From NCBI GenBank assembly GCA_035284745.1, contig JAYKIL010000008.1, positions 343,863-407,862 on the forward strand: a stretch of DNA of 64,000 nucleotides, in the 5' to 3' direction. The translations under genes and the position numbers were made by a program. The notes below the pieces were generated by a model. The model was not told the DNA's origin. It ran no database searches and saw nothing but the letters and a program-made list of their open reading frames with translations. Source of the DNA: JAYKJB01 sp035284745 [NCBI: Candidatus Sericytochromatia bacterium]. GTDB taxonomy: Bacteria > Cyanobacteriota > Sericytochromatia > S15B-MN24. Positions 8,062-16,440 of the stretch are shown here, piece after piece; within the stretch, counting starts at the first letter, position 1, and each line of letters opens with the position of its first letter.

Positions 8062-8943
8062 TTGCTGCTCGGCACGTTTCTTTTGAACGCCCCTGTCTTG
8101 TCCGATGTTCCAGGACATTTGTCCGGCTCGGCCCCGAAATTTTTGAATTGGCTCTCTCACGCCTTTGCGCAGATGGGAAATTTTGCTCTGATAACCCTTC
8201 TCGCGGCGGGTGGGACCTGGTTTTTTCTGCGGGTGTTTGAAGCGGCGTTGCGTACTTTCTTTACAGCACTCAAAAATCGGACCACCACCACCCCCGAATT
8301 GCGCCTGGTGCAACGTCTTGATACCGCGGCTGCCATTGCACGCAGCCTCGGTAAGACCGCCATCATTTTTTTTGCCGCCACGACTGTGCTTTCATCACTG
8401 GGGGTCAATGTCGGCCCGATACTTGCCTCTGCGGGCATCGTGGGGCTTGCGGTGGGTTTCGGTGCCCAAAGCCTGGTTAAAGACGTGATTAGCGGATTCT
8501 TCATCATTATGGAAGACCAATTCGGCGTGGGTGACGTGGTGGAATTGAATGGACATCAAGGCTTGGTGGAGAGAATGAACCTGCGTTTTTCTCAAATTCG
8601 CAACGGGCAAGGTTCGCTTGTCAGCATCCCTAACGGCCAGGTCGCCACCGTCGTGAATCACTCGAAGCAATGGGCGCGGGCGGTTGTGGATATCAACGTT
8701 CCTCTTCACATTCCGCCCGACCAACTCCGCGTTGCAATGCTTCGGGCCGCCAAGTTAGTTCAAGAAGAGATGCCTTCGAACATCCTAGAACCCGTTGAGT
8801 TGGTGGGGGTCGAAGCACTGAAAGACTCGGAGGCGATCATGCGCGTACAATTTAAAACCCCTCCTCTGGAGCAATGGAAAGTTGCACGAGCATACCGAGA
8901 AGCCCTGTGGCCTGAAATTCTGAAATTAAAAGAGGCAAAATAG
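8062..8943 (+). CDS. MscS-family mechanosensitive channel
   Basis: 293-residue small-conductance mechanosensitive channel that releases solutes under hypo-osmotic stress. An N-terminal hydrophobic part gives two transmembrane helices (about 30-55 and 85-110), then the pore helix TM3 with the Gly/Ala pattern ILASAGIVGLAVGFGAQSL (about 115-135), followed by VKDVISGFFIIMEDQF and the beta domain GDVVELNGHQGLVERMNLR, all diagnostic of MscS. The C-terminal alpha/beta domain is complete. The start is TTG 8062, strongly supported by GAGGGAG (8047-8053) with 8-nt spacing. It is 20 nt downstream of the barrel gene and 4 nt before the regulator gene, so it sits in the same transcription unit. Confidence 0.93.
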   Translation: MLLGTFLLNAPVLSDVPGHLSGSAPKFLNWLSHAFAQMGNFALITLLAAGGTWFFLRVFEAALRTFFTALKNRTTTTPELRLVQRLDTAAAIARSLGKTAIIFFAATTVLSSLGVNVGPILASAGIVGLAVGFGAQSLVKDVISGFFIIMEDQFGVGDVVELNGHQGLVERMNLRFSQIRNGQGSLVSIPNGQVATVVNHSKQWARAVVDINVPLHIPPDQLRVAMLRAAKLVQEEMPSNILEPVELVGVEALKDSEAIMRVQFKTPPLEQWKVARAYREALWPEILKLKEAK

Positions 8944-8947
8944 CGTG

Positions 8948-9652
8948 ATGAAAAATCAGGACGTGCGCACCGATTGGAGCACATCTGAGGTCGCAAAAGA
9001 GTTGGGGGTTTCACCCTCTCTGGTGCGGACGTGGGTTGCGTACATGAATTGGGAGGTTCGCCGAAGCGCGGAAGGCCACCGACTCTTTAGCGTGGAAGAT
9101 GTAGACCAACTTCGCGCCCTGCGGTCGTGGCTTGACGCGGGTAACTCTCTCAAAGAGTTTCGGCGGGAACGCCAAGGCGAAGGAGAATACGATCCACGCC
9201 TCGAATTGCGGAATGCCCTGCGGCGTTTGCGTGAGATGCACAGCCAGGGAGACGCCCTGATACAAAAACAGACCACGCTGCTCGAATCATACGTGTCAGC
9301 CCACCACGAACTTCAAACTCGGCTAGAGGCCCTCGGCGCCTCCGTCGAGGCCCCGCCACTAAGCTCCAACGAGGCAGCAAAACCTGATGTCGAATTTGAT
9401 ACCAGCTACGTCGTCCAAGGCGTGCTCAAGCAACTGTTGTCAGCACTGCTTGCCAGGCAAGGAAAGTTACAGTTCCTCGGTCGACGCGAGACCCAGGGCC
9501 AGCACTGGCTCGACTATATGGGCCCTGGCGGCAGGATGCAAAGTGTTCCGGATCTTTGTGCGACAGAGGCCGATCGCCGGTTACTTGACAGCGTTCTTCA
9601 GCTGATAGGCCAAGCCAGCAAAACAGCAGACGCAACCCAGACAACCTCCTAA
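8948..9652 (+). CDS. MerR-like HTH transcription regulator
   Basis: 234 residues. The N-terminal 70 residues are a MerR-type winged helix: WSTSEVAKELGVSPSLVRTW, then RRSAEGHRLFSVEDVDQLRAL. A heptad-rich helix follows (about 80-140, LRNALRRLREMHSQGDAL), probably the dimerisation coiled coil. The last 100 residues are a short unassigned domain without the cysteine pattern of metal-sensing MerR proteins, so the effector is unknown. The start is ATG 8948 or the adjacent GTG 8945; GAGG at 8931-8934 favours the latter slightly. It follows the MscS gene directly and may regulate this envelope operon. Confidence 0.85.
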   Translation: MKNQDVRTDWSTSEVAKELGVSPSLVRTWVAYMNWEVRRSAEGHRLFSVEDVDQLRALRSWLDAGNSLKEFRRERQGEGEYDPRLELRNALRRLREMHSQGDALIQKQTTLLESYVSAHHELQTRLEALGASVEAPPLSSNEAAKPDVEFDTSYVVQGVLKQLLSALLARQGKLQFLGRRETQGQHWLDYMGPGGRMQSVPDLCATEADRRLLDSVLQLIGQASKTADATQTTS

Positions 9653-9669
9653 ACGGCTCCAGCCGCTTA
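9651..9669. terminator. Short hairpin between convergent stops
   Basis: CGGC/GCCG hairpin with a 4-nt loop placed exactly in the 14-nt interval between the regulator stop and the stop of the opposing gene. There is no T-tract; a weak bidirectional terminator at best. Confidence 0.2.
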
Positions 9670-10182
9670 GATGGCCGTGCTTTCGACGCCGCCTACGACC
9701 GCTTCAATGCGCTCCTCGTCCGCGTCGAGAAAAAAATTGATGTAGCGTCCTTGCCCGTAGTCGAACCATAAAACCCACCCGTACTCATAGGGTCGCTTCC
9801 CACTAGAGACGAATTTACGAGGGGTATCGGATGGCATTAAATGATAGGCAATCCCGACCGCATCCACCGCGCCGTCCGCATTGTTGGGGAGCGGTTCGTC
9901 GAAAAAAAACACCTCTTTGAGCACGCGGTGATCAGCCCCCAGTTCAATCGCTGTTCGGCCAGGAAATTGTTTCCGGTTCCGTTCAGAAATCCACGTATCG
10001 CGATAAATGAAGCCTTCGGAACCGTCGACGGCCCGGTAAGTATCGACGGCGGAACCGCTTGTTTTCTCAAATTCAGCCCGCGTCATCCCCACTTGAGCTG
10101 TCGCTTCCTGAAGCGGGACGATACTCAGGGCAACAGCCAGCCCCCCAGAGGCCATCCGGCAAAGAAGATAATGAGGCCCCAT
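9667..10182 (-). CDS. Secreted hypothetical protein
   Basis: 171 residues, not recognised. A signal peptide (about 1-31, with a TAQ cleavage-like end) precedes a compact acidic domain containing GMTRAEFEKTSG, an FIYRDTWISERN stretch and a GWVLWFDYGQGRYINF core; the alternation of aromatic and polar residues suggests a beta-rich fold. ATG 10182 is chosen because a full AGGAGGTGA site lies 8 nt upstream; an upstream in-frame start adds 14 residues that would encode this site. It is divergent from the methyltransferase gene and convergent with the regulator gene. No operon partner is visible. Confidence 0.8.
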   Translation of the reverse strand: MGPHYLLCRMASGGLAVALSIVPLQEATAQVGMTRAEFEKTSGSAVDTYRAVDGSEGFIYRDTWISERNRKQFPGRTAIELGADHRVLKEVFFFDEPLPNNADGAVDAVGIAYHLMPSDTPRKFVSSGKRPYEYGWVLWFDYGQGRYINFFLDADEERIEAVVGGVESTAI

Positions 10183-10359
10183 ATACTTCACCTCCTCACC
10201 CATCTCAAATGTAAACTTTTCCAAAAAAAGAAAAAGGTGCGCCTGCTCAATGCCCCTTGTGCATCAAGAACAACTCGCTTGAAACACCTGACACCCTGGG
10301 TCGGCGACACAAGACTGGACGCACTTCGCGGAAACGTGTTGCCATGGAGGGGTCAATCC

Positions 10360-10434
10360 GTGATGCGTCAATTTTTCGGTGAATGCAGTGCCTCACCCCC
10401 GCCAACCCTTGCTCAGCGAAATTTCACGGAATAA
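10360..10434 (+). other. Possible 24-codon leader peptide overlapping the methyltransferase start
   Basis: GTG 10360/ATG 10363 opens a frame that ends in TAA at 10432-10434. GGAGGGG at 10346-10352 precedes it by 9-12 nt, the only good ribosome binding site in this intergenic region. The frame overlaps the first 56 nt of the methyltransferase gene in another reading frame. It could be a coupling leader, or the sign that the true methyltransferase start or a frameshift lies here. Confidence 0.3.
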
Positions 10435-10912
10435 AAAATGGGCCTTGCTGGCGCGACATCTTCCTGTGGCCTCGAAGGTGTTGGAGATCGGACCGGGTGA
10501 CGGTTGGTTCACCGACCGGCTGCGCTCCGCCGGACACTACGTAACAACCATCGACCTTCATCCACCCGCTGATGTCATCGGCGATGTGCAAGACTGGCGA
10601 ACCCTCCCACTGGACGCGGGGTCGTTTGACGTTGTGGTGGCGCTTGAAGTGATTGAACACGTCGATTGCGTGGCTGCCATCGAGGGCCTCTGTAAGCCCC
10701 ACGGACTCATTTTTTTATCCTCCCCCCACCCCCAATGGGATTGGGTGATGAAAATTTTGGAGACGATGCGGCTGACCCAGAAGCGCACCTCGCCCCATAA
10801 CAATCTGGTCGATTTTCTCACCCTCCCTTGGTTGCCGATAAGGGTGGATCGTCCGGCAGGGATTCATCAGATTGGCCTGTTTCTAAACAGCCACCGGAAC
10901 ACAACAGGATAG
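10379..10912 (+). CDS. Class I SAM-dependent methyltransferase
   Basis: 177 residues. Motif I is clear (VLEIGPGDGWFT, about residues 34-45), followed by the acidic end of strand 2 (TTIDLHP) and motif IV-like FDVVVALEVIEHVD (about 81-94), with the UbiG-like order of a Methyltransf_11/12 domain. The protein is short for the family and its last 20 residues (after PIRVDRPAGIHQIG) look atypical, so the C-terminal substrate part is reduced. GTG 10379 is the first in-frame start but has no ribosome binding site; a short overlapping frame upstream does. The stop is 4 nt before recG. Substrate unknown. Confidence 0.8.
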   Translation: MNAVPHPRQPLLSEISRNKKWALLARHLPVASKVLEIGPGDGWFTDRLRSAGHYVTTIDLHPPADVIGDVQDWRTLPLDAGSFDVVVALEVIEHVDCVAAIEGLCKPHGLIFLSSPHPQWDWVMKILETMRLTQKRTSPHNNLVDFLTLPWLPIRVDRPAGIHQIGLFLNSHRNTTG

Positions 10913-10916
10913 CCGC

Positions 10917-13334
10917 ATGCCGGATACACGCTTACTTCAACGGGCATTACAAATCGAAACCCGACACCAATTTTCCAATCTGCGCGGCAAGAGTCAACAT
11001 TTCGCAGACTTCGTTCTCGAAACGCTGACCCAATGGATGCCGCAGATCTCCGCGCACGACCGTGAAGCGCTCACCCCAATCACAACAGCGTTTGCCCGTT
11101 ATGATCACCTCGAGCCGTTGCTGCGTGCCCGCGCAGTCGCGGACCTGGCCGCCCTCCTTCCTCGCTGGCAAAAGGACACCCGGGATGAGCGCGAAGATTG
11201 GCGGGACAAGTCAGTTCAGTTCATAAAGGGCGTCGGTCCCCGTGTTGCGGAGCAAATGGCCCGTCTGGGACTTCACACCGTTGACGATCTGTTGCATCAC
11301 TATCCACGACAGCATTTGGATTACCAAAAAAGAGTTCGCATCCAGCAACTCGTCGCGGGAAGTAAGGCAACAATTTGGGGAGAAATCAGGCGCGTCGAGG
11401 CCTACAATCCACCGCGGGCCTCGTCAGTCAGCATCCTGACAGTGTACGTGAGTGACGGCAGTGGAACCGTCGCAGCACGTTGGTTTGGGCGCAAAGGAAA
11501 TAAATTCCAACTCGATCGGCAAAAAGCGCGATTCCCGGTGGGAGGAACGCTGCTGCTGAGCGGGGAACCCAAAATTGATAATTTCAGCAAAAAGCTCATC
11601 TTCGACCGTCCGGAAGTTGAATTACTGGGGGCGTGCGATGACGAAATGGGACAAAGCCTTCACGTAGGGCGCATTGTGCCGGTATACGATCTGACCGAAG
11701 GACTCCAGGCAAAAGTTCTGCGCAAAGCGATGCGGGTGGCCTTAGATTCATATCTCCCGTTGGTTCGCGACAGTCTCCCGGCCGTCTGGCGCGAATCTTT
11801 GGCGCAAGGGCCCAGCGAAAAAGCCCTTCACCTGATGCCTCTCAAAAAAGCGCTCGAACAAATTCATTTTCCTGAATCGCCCAAGGAGGCAGCCGCCGCG
11901 CGGATCAGACTCGCCTTCGATGAGCTTTTTTGGATGCAATTGGGCCTGGCCTGGCGGCGCGCGCAACTGCAATCGGAAGCACAGGCCCTCCAACTTCCGC
12001 CGGCGGGGGAACTGGTCGACCGCCTGCGCGCACTCTTGCCATTCGCGTTAACCCACGCCCAAGAACGTGTTTTCCGCGAGATCCAGGCGGACCTCGCAGC
12101 GGCGACGCCCATGAACCGTCTCGTACAGGGGGATGTGGGCAGCGGAAAAACAATCGTCGCACTGCTCACCCTGTTGGTGGCCGTCGAAAATGGATATCAA
12201 GGGGCCATGATGGCGCCCACCGAAATACTGGCGGAGCAGCACTACAATAAACTCCGTGAATGGGTCGAGGCATTGGGTCTCAAGGTCGCGTTGCTCACAG
12301 GACGTCAGGGGCGAAAAGAACGCCAGGCAACATTGAGGGCCATCGAAAACCACGCCATTCATATCGTGGTGGGAACCCATGCGCTCATCCAAGAGAAAGT
12401 GAATTTCGCGCGTCTCGGATTGGTCGTCATTGATGAACAACATCGTTTCGGCGTGCGCCAGCGAGCGATGTTGAAAGAGAAAGGAACGAATCCCGAGGTT
12501 CTCGTGATGACGGCCACTCCCATTCCTCGGACGCTGGCACTCACGCTTCATGGTGATCTTGATGTATCCATCATTGATGAACTACCGCCGGGGCGAAAAC
12601 CTGTCGCGACCCATTGGGCTCGAACCAACCGCGAACAGAGGGACGTGTGGGAGGCCGTGCGCCACGAAGTGCAACAAGGTCGTCAATGCTACGTGGTTTA
12701 CCCTTTGATCGACGAAACCGAAAAACTCGAGACCGTCAAAGCAGCCACCGCCGAGAGTGAACGACTGGCCAGCGAAATTTTTCCTGAGTTCAAAGTCGCC
12801 CTGTTGCATGGCCAGATGACTCCAGAACAAAAAGACTGCATTATGGCCGCTTTCCGTTCCCGTCAGGCGGATATTTTGGTCAGCACAACCGTCATCGAAG
12901 TGGGAGTGGATGTACCCAACGCGTCCGTAATGGTCATAGAGAACGCAGAACGTTTTGGGTTGAGCCAGTTACATCAACTGCGAGGCAGGGTCGGGAGAGG
13001 CGCGAATCAGTCATTTTGCTTTCTCATTTCGTCCAATCGTTCCGAGACAACAGCCCAGCGACTTGGCATCATGGCTGCGACCAATGATGGCTTCGTCATC
13101 GCGGAACAAGACCTTGTTCTGCGTGGCCCTGGCGAATTTCTCGGTACACGCCAAAGTGGACTCCCAGATTTGAAGGCAGCTGACTTGATACAAGACACAC
13201 TTTTGCTTGAACGTGCGCGTGATACCGCGCGGGCGATGGTGTCGAGCGACCCCAATCTAGAACAGTATCCTTTGCTCAAGGCGGATCTTTACCGCTATTT
13301 TCGAGCCAATCTCTCATTTTTGGAGGTCGGCTGA
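10917..13334 (+). CDS. recG: ATP-dependent DNA helicase RecG
   Basis: 805-residue superfamily 2 helicase that remodels stalled replication forks and Holliday junctions. It has an extra N-terminal region of about 110 residues before the wedge domain (FIKGVGPRVAEQMARLGL, DLLHHYPRQHLDY), then an OB-type wedge, Walker A GDVGSGKT (about residue 404), the RecG-specific motif II DEQH (about 506), TATPIPRT, STTVIEVGVDVP, and RGRVGRG with the C-terminal GEFLGTRQSG segment. All motifs are intact. N-terminal extensions of this kind are familiar from cyanobacterial RecG. The gene starts 4 nt after the methyltransferase and its TGA overlaps the ATG of the next gene. Confidence 0.96.
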   Translation: MPDTRLLQRALQIETRHQFSNLRGKSQHFADFVLETLTQWMPQISAHDREALTPITTAFARYDHLEPLLRARAVADLAALLPRWQKDTRDEREDWRDKSVQFIKGVGPRVAEQMARLGLHTVDDLLHHYPRQHLDYQKRVRIQQLVAGSKATIWGEIRRVEAYNPPRASSVSILTVYVSDGSGTVAARWFGRKGNKFQLDRQKARFPVGGTLLLSGEPKIDNFSKKLIFDRPEVELLGACDDEMGQSLHVGRIVPVYDLTEGLQAKVLRKAMRVALDSYLPLVRDSLPAVWRESLAQGPSEKALHLMPLKKALEQIHFPESPKEAAAARIRLAFDELFWMQLGLAWRRAQLQSEAQALQLPPAGELVDRLRALLPFALTHAQERVFREIQADLAAATPMNRLVQGDVGSGKTIVALLTLLVAVENGYQGAMMAPTEILAEQHYNKLREWVEALGLKVALLTGRQGRKERQATLRAIENHAIHIVVGTHALIQEKVNFARLGLVVIDEQHRFGVRQRAMLKEKGTNPEVLVMTATPIPRTLALTLHGDLDVSIIDELPPGRKPVATHWARTNREQRDVWEAVRHEVQQGRQCYVVYPLIDETEKLETVKAATAESERLASEIFPEFKVALLHGQMTPEQKDCIMAAFRSRQADILVSTTVIEVGVDVPNASVMVIENAERFGLSQLHQLRGRVGRGANQSFCFLISSNRSETTAQRLGIMAATNDGFVIAEQDLVLRGPGEFLGTRQSGLPDLKAADLIQDTLLLERARDTARAMVSSDPNLEQYPLLKADLYRYFRANLSFLEVG

Positions 13335-14173
13335 TGTGGCTCGTATGCGACGATCGATGGGGCTTTCGTCTGCAACACCTTCATATTCCGTGCCCATCGC
13401 TGTCCGCGTCGTTAAGAATTTTGCACCTCTCCGATGCGCACATCATGCCTCGAGACACTGCAAAATGCGAGTTCATTCGCCGCATCACGGATGATGACTA
13501 CGATTTAATTTGTTTCACCGGGGATGTCGCGGAGGTTCCCGAGACGGAGGCATTGATACCCGACCTTTTGAGTCGGCCCCCGCGCCTTGGCGCCTATATC
13601 GTTCTGGGAAACCACGACCATTTGCGACAACCTTGGGCGGTGATGCTGGAGGAATTTATCACCCAAAAATATACGGGAAAAGGGCAACGTTCCCTGGTGG
13701 CAGAGCAAAAAGCCCGTTACGAAGCGCAGGGACGCTGGCGCGTCTTGGTGAATGAAGCCGTCACCCACCGTGTGGACGAGCAGACGGTCACCATCGTGGG
13801 AATTGACGATCCGATGACAGGGGGGGGCGACTTAGCCCTTGCAATGCGGGGCATCAAACGGTCCGACTGCCTCATTGGACTGGTGCACGTGCCCACAGAC
13901 CTGGCTTCATTTTCCCAGCGCAGTTTTCACCTCGTGTTAAGCGGACACACTCACGGAGGTCAGGTGCGTTTTCCAGGCATCGGCGCCCTCACCACTCAGT
14001 GTGACCTGCCGCGTTCTTTGGCTCGAGGCCTGCACTGGAATGAACGGACCGCAGTACACATCAGCGAGGGACTGGGCGCCGGCCCGCTCATTCGACTTCG
14101 AATGAACTGCCCACCGCGCGCCCACGTCATCACGCTGGGCCCTGCCCACGTGGGAGGAAAGGGAACGCTTTGA
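13334..14173 (+). CDS. Calcineurin-like metallophosphoesterase
   Basis: 279 residues with the five metallophosphoesterase blocks: LHLSDAHI (D-x-H), CFTGDVAE (GD-x-E variant), VLGNHDHLRQ (GNHD), then LIGLVHVPTD and LSGHTHGGQVRFPG (GH-x-H). This arrangement is of the YkuE/LpxH-like type with a dinuclear metal site; the expected location is cytoplasmic or membrane-peripheral, and no signal peptide is seen. The N-terminal stretch WLVCDDRWGF is compatible with a short strand before the core. ATG 13334 overlaps the recG stop (TGATG), and the stop overlaps the proposed TTG start of mtnA, so recG, this gene and mtnA are translationally coupled. Substrate unknown. Confidence 0.9.
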   Translation: MWLVCDDRWGFRLQHLHIPCPSLSASLRILHLSDAHIMPRDTAKCEFIRRITDDDYDLICFTGDVAEVPETEALIPDLLSRPPRLGAYIVLGNHDHLRQPWAVMLEEFITQKYTGKGQRSLVAEQKARYEAQGRWRVLVNEAVTHRVDEQTVTIVGIDDPMTGGGDLALAMRGIKRSDCLIGLVHVPTDLASFSQRSFHLVLSGHTHGGQVRFPGIGALTTQCDLPRSLARGLHWNERTAVHISEGLGAGPLIRLRMNCPPRAHVITLGPAHVGGKGTL

Positions 14174-15225
14174 AAAATTTACAAACCATGCGTTGGGAGG
14201 GTCACTGCCTCGCTTTAATCGACCAAACCCGTCTCCCCCACGAAGAGAGTTGGGTCGAATGCCACACCGCTGAAGCAGTGGCCGATGCCATCGCCCGAAT
14301 GGTGGTACGCGGAGCACCCGCCATCGGAGTAGCGGCGGCCTTCGGGCTTGCTCTGGCCGCCCAGAAAGTCTGTGACGAAACGCGCGAGAACGCTTGGAGA
14401 AGCATCACACAAGCGGCCCGCGGACTGAGACAGGCGCGCCCGACGGCGGTTAATCTGTCGTGGGCCGTAGATCGTCTGCTAAAGCGCCTCGCGGCGATAC
14501 CGGGAGAGGGTGCTCAACTGGCATCAGGGGCTCTCTCAGAAGCCAAAGCGGTTTATGAACACGATGCGCGAATCAATCGTCTCATCGGCCATTTTGGGCT
14601 TGAGGTCATCCCCGATGGTTCCCAAGTGCTCACGCATTGCAACGCGGGAGCGCTTGCCACCGCTGATTATGGCACGGCACTGGGCATTCTACGGGCAGCA
14701 CGGGAGGCCGGCCGTCGTTTACACGTGTGGGTCGATGAAACCCGCCCTTACTGGCAGGGGGCTCGACTCACTGCCTGGGAATTGGTAAACATGGGGATCG
14801 ATGCCACCCTGATATGCGACAACATGGCCGGCCATTTTATGAAGCTCGGACGCATTGACCGGGTCATCGTCGGGGCGGATCGCATTGCGTTGAACGGGGA
14901 CACGGCCAACAAAATTGGCACCTACACCCTTGGCGTTCTTGCCGCGGCACACGAAATCCCGTTGTTCGTCGCGGCCCCCCTTTCAACCATCGACCCCACA
15001 TGCGCCCACGGCGATTCAATTCCGATCGAAGAACGCCCCACGGAAGAACTCACCCACGTTCATGGCAAGAGAGTGGCAGCCAACGGCATCGCCGTTGCAA
15101 ACCCAGGTTTTGATGTAACCCCTGCCCGATACATAACAGGAATTGTCACCGAAATCGGAGTGCTTTCCCCCCCCTTCGAGCCCGCCATCACCTCCGCATT
15201 GAAGGCTCAACATACGCTGGCGTAG
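14170..15225 (+). CDS. mtnA: Methylthioribose-1-phosphate isomerase
   Basis: 351 residues, normal length. It isomerises 5-methylthioribose-1-phosphate to 5-methylthioribulose-1-phosphate in the methionine salvage pathway. It is related to eIF2B-alpha; motifs present are LIDQTRLP, MVVRGAPAIGVAAA, HCNAGALATADYGTAL with the catalytic Cys near residue 157, VDETRPYWQGARLTAWEL, VGADRIALNGDTANKIGTY with the catalytic Asp near 237, and FVAAPLSTID. The longest start is TTG 14170, inside the stop of the upstream gene and preceded by GGAGGAAAGG; ATG 14188 is a plausible alternative. No other methionine salvage gene lies nearby. Confidence 0.93.
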   Translation: MKNLQTMRWEGHCLALIDQTRLPHEESWVECHTAEAVADAIARMVVRGAPAIGVAAAFGLALAAQKVCDETRENAWRSITQAARGLRQARPTAVNLSWAVDRLLKRLAAIPGEGAQLASGALSEAKAVYEHDARINRLIGHFGLEVIPDGSQVLTHCNAGALATADYGTALGILRAAREAGRRLHVWVDETRPYWQGARLTAWELVNMGIDATLICDNMAGHFMKLGRIDRVIVGADRIALNGDTANKIGTYTLGVLAAAHEIPLFVAAPLSTIDPTCAHGDSIPIEERPTEELTHVHGKRVAANGIAVANPGFDVTPARYITGIVTEIGVLSPPFEPAITSALKAQHTLA

Positions 15226-15236
15226 CGCAGAAAGAA

Positions 15237-16268
15237 TTACTTCGCGCAGACGAGGCGTTGGTAGACCTCCACATATTTCCGAGTCATGGCCTCCACGGAA
15301 TAGTGTCTAAGGGCGTGCGCGCGACACTCAGCCCGGGAGATGGCGCTCATCCGCTGTGCCGCGCGGGCAAAATCCTCGTTCGCGGCGTCGCGTCCAACCA
15401 CTTCACCCACCTGCCCCGAAACAACAATTTCTCGCACGGCCCCCCAGTCGGTCGCCAGCACGGGCGTCCCCACGGCCATCGCTTCAATCATTACCAGGCC
15501 GAAGGGTTCTGGCCAGCAAATCGGAAATAACAGAGCCCGGGCACCCGCGAGAAATGACCATTTGCGTGTGCCACCGAGTTCCCCGATGTAGCGCCTACTT
15601 TTTCCATTGAGCCAAGGCAAGACTTCTGTTCTATAGAACTCAGGGTTCTGGTGAGTCGGCCCCGCCATCAGCAAAGGCCAGTCAAATTCAGCAGCAAGGC
15701 GCGCTGCCCGGTCGGCCCCCTTGGCAGCATCGAGGCGGCCCAAAAAGGCAAAATAGTCGCCATTGCCCGAAGAGAACGGTAGACCCCAGGGGTCGACACC
15801 ATTGGGCACCACGGCACAGATGTTCATTCCCATCAATCGCTGGGCGTGAGACTGACTGAGTGCGACCAACGGATGCGCCGAATGTCCCCGGTAGGCTTCA
15901 CGTCGCTCGGGGGTCGCGTCATTATGAACGGTTGTCAGCACAGGCACCGGCGATGACGATAAACATTCAATACCAGCCAATTTGGTATGGTCATGCAAGA
16001 TGTCAAAGTGGTGCGCCTCCGCCAACGCAAACTCCACGTGGCGACGCTCACACACCTCTAAGTTTTGTCGGTCTAGCCCCGCGGTTCCGAGTGATCTTGG
16101 GAAGAGGCTGCGCAGACGCGAAGCGCGTGAGTCCCCACTGGCGTAGAGGGTGACACTGTGCCCCAGGCTTTCAAGTCCCCTGGCCAAACCATCGACCACA
16201 CGCTCTGTACCGCCGTAACCCGTGGGCGGTATCGGAAAACTCAGTGGCGCAATCAAGGCGATTCTCAA
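15237..16268 (-). CDS. GT4-type glycosyltransferase
   Basis: 343-residue GT-B fold transferase. The N-terminal domain begins LRIALIAPLSFPIPPTGYGG and has ERVVDGLARGLESLGH, the acceptor-binding glycine loop; the C-terminal domain holds FLGRLDAAKGADRAARLA, the Arg/Lys nucleotide-sugar site, and the E-x7-E region PEPFGLVMIEAMAVGTPVLATDWGAVREI. This matches Glycos_transf_4/1 domains. TTG 16268 is chosen because GGAGG lies 6 nt upstream and family similarity begins at once; an ATG 24 codons upstream would add residues without similarity. It is divergent from the GT20 synthase gene and shares its control region. Sugar donor and acceptor unknown. Confidence 0.9.
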   Translation of the reverse strand: MRIALIAPLSFPIPPTGYGGTERVVDGLARGLESLGHSVTLYASGDSRASRLRSLFPRSLGTAGLDRQNLEVCERRHVEFALAEAHHFDILHDHTKLAGIECLSSSPVPVLTTVHNDATPERREAYRGHSAHPLVALSQSHAQRLMGMNICAVVPNGVDPWGLPFSSGNGDYFAFLGRLDAAKGADRAARLAAEFDWPLLMAGPTHQNPEFYRTEVLPWLNGKSRRYIGELGGTRKWSFLAGARALLFPICWPEPFGLVMIEAMAVGTPVLATDWGAVREIVVSGQVGEVVGRDAANEDFARAAQRMSAISRAECRAHALRHYSVEAMTRKYVEVYQRLVCAK

Positions 16269-16339
16269 GTGAGACCTCCGCGAAAAGCACTCACGCAAAC
16301 CTTTCCAAAAGGTATGCGGCAACTCCCCTTGGTCAAACA

Positions 16340-16356
16340 CTCAAGCCTGCCTTGAG
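16340..16356. promoter_or_regulatory. 17-bp palindrome over the GT20 promoter (possible operator)
   Basis: CTCAAG-N5-CTTGAG is a perfect inverted repeat whose right arm overlaps the -35 hexamer of the downstream promoter. The position between two divergent carbohydrate genes suits a repressor site, but no regulator gene is adjacent. Confidence 0.35.
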
Positions 16357-16380
16357 GCCAAGAAAACAGCGTGCTAGTCT
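16352..16380 (+). promoter_or_regulatory. Promoter of the GT20/phosphatase operon
   Basis: TTGAGG (16352-16357), 17-nt spacer, then an extended -10 TGCTAGTCT (16372-16380). The expected start is near 16387, giving a leader of about 55 nt that ends in a GGAGGAGG ribosome binding site. Confidence 0.6.
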
Positions 16381-16440
16381 CGCCCCCTGACACCCAAGTT
16401 AAGGCAGACATTCTTTGGCGTGTCAGCCGGAGGAGGTTTC

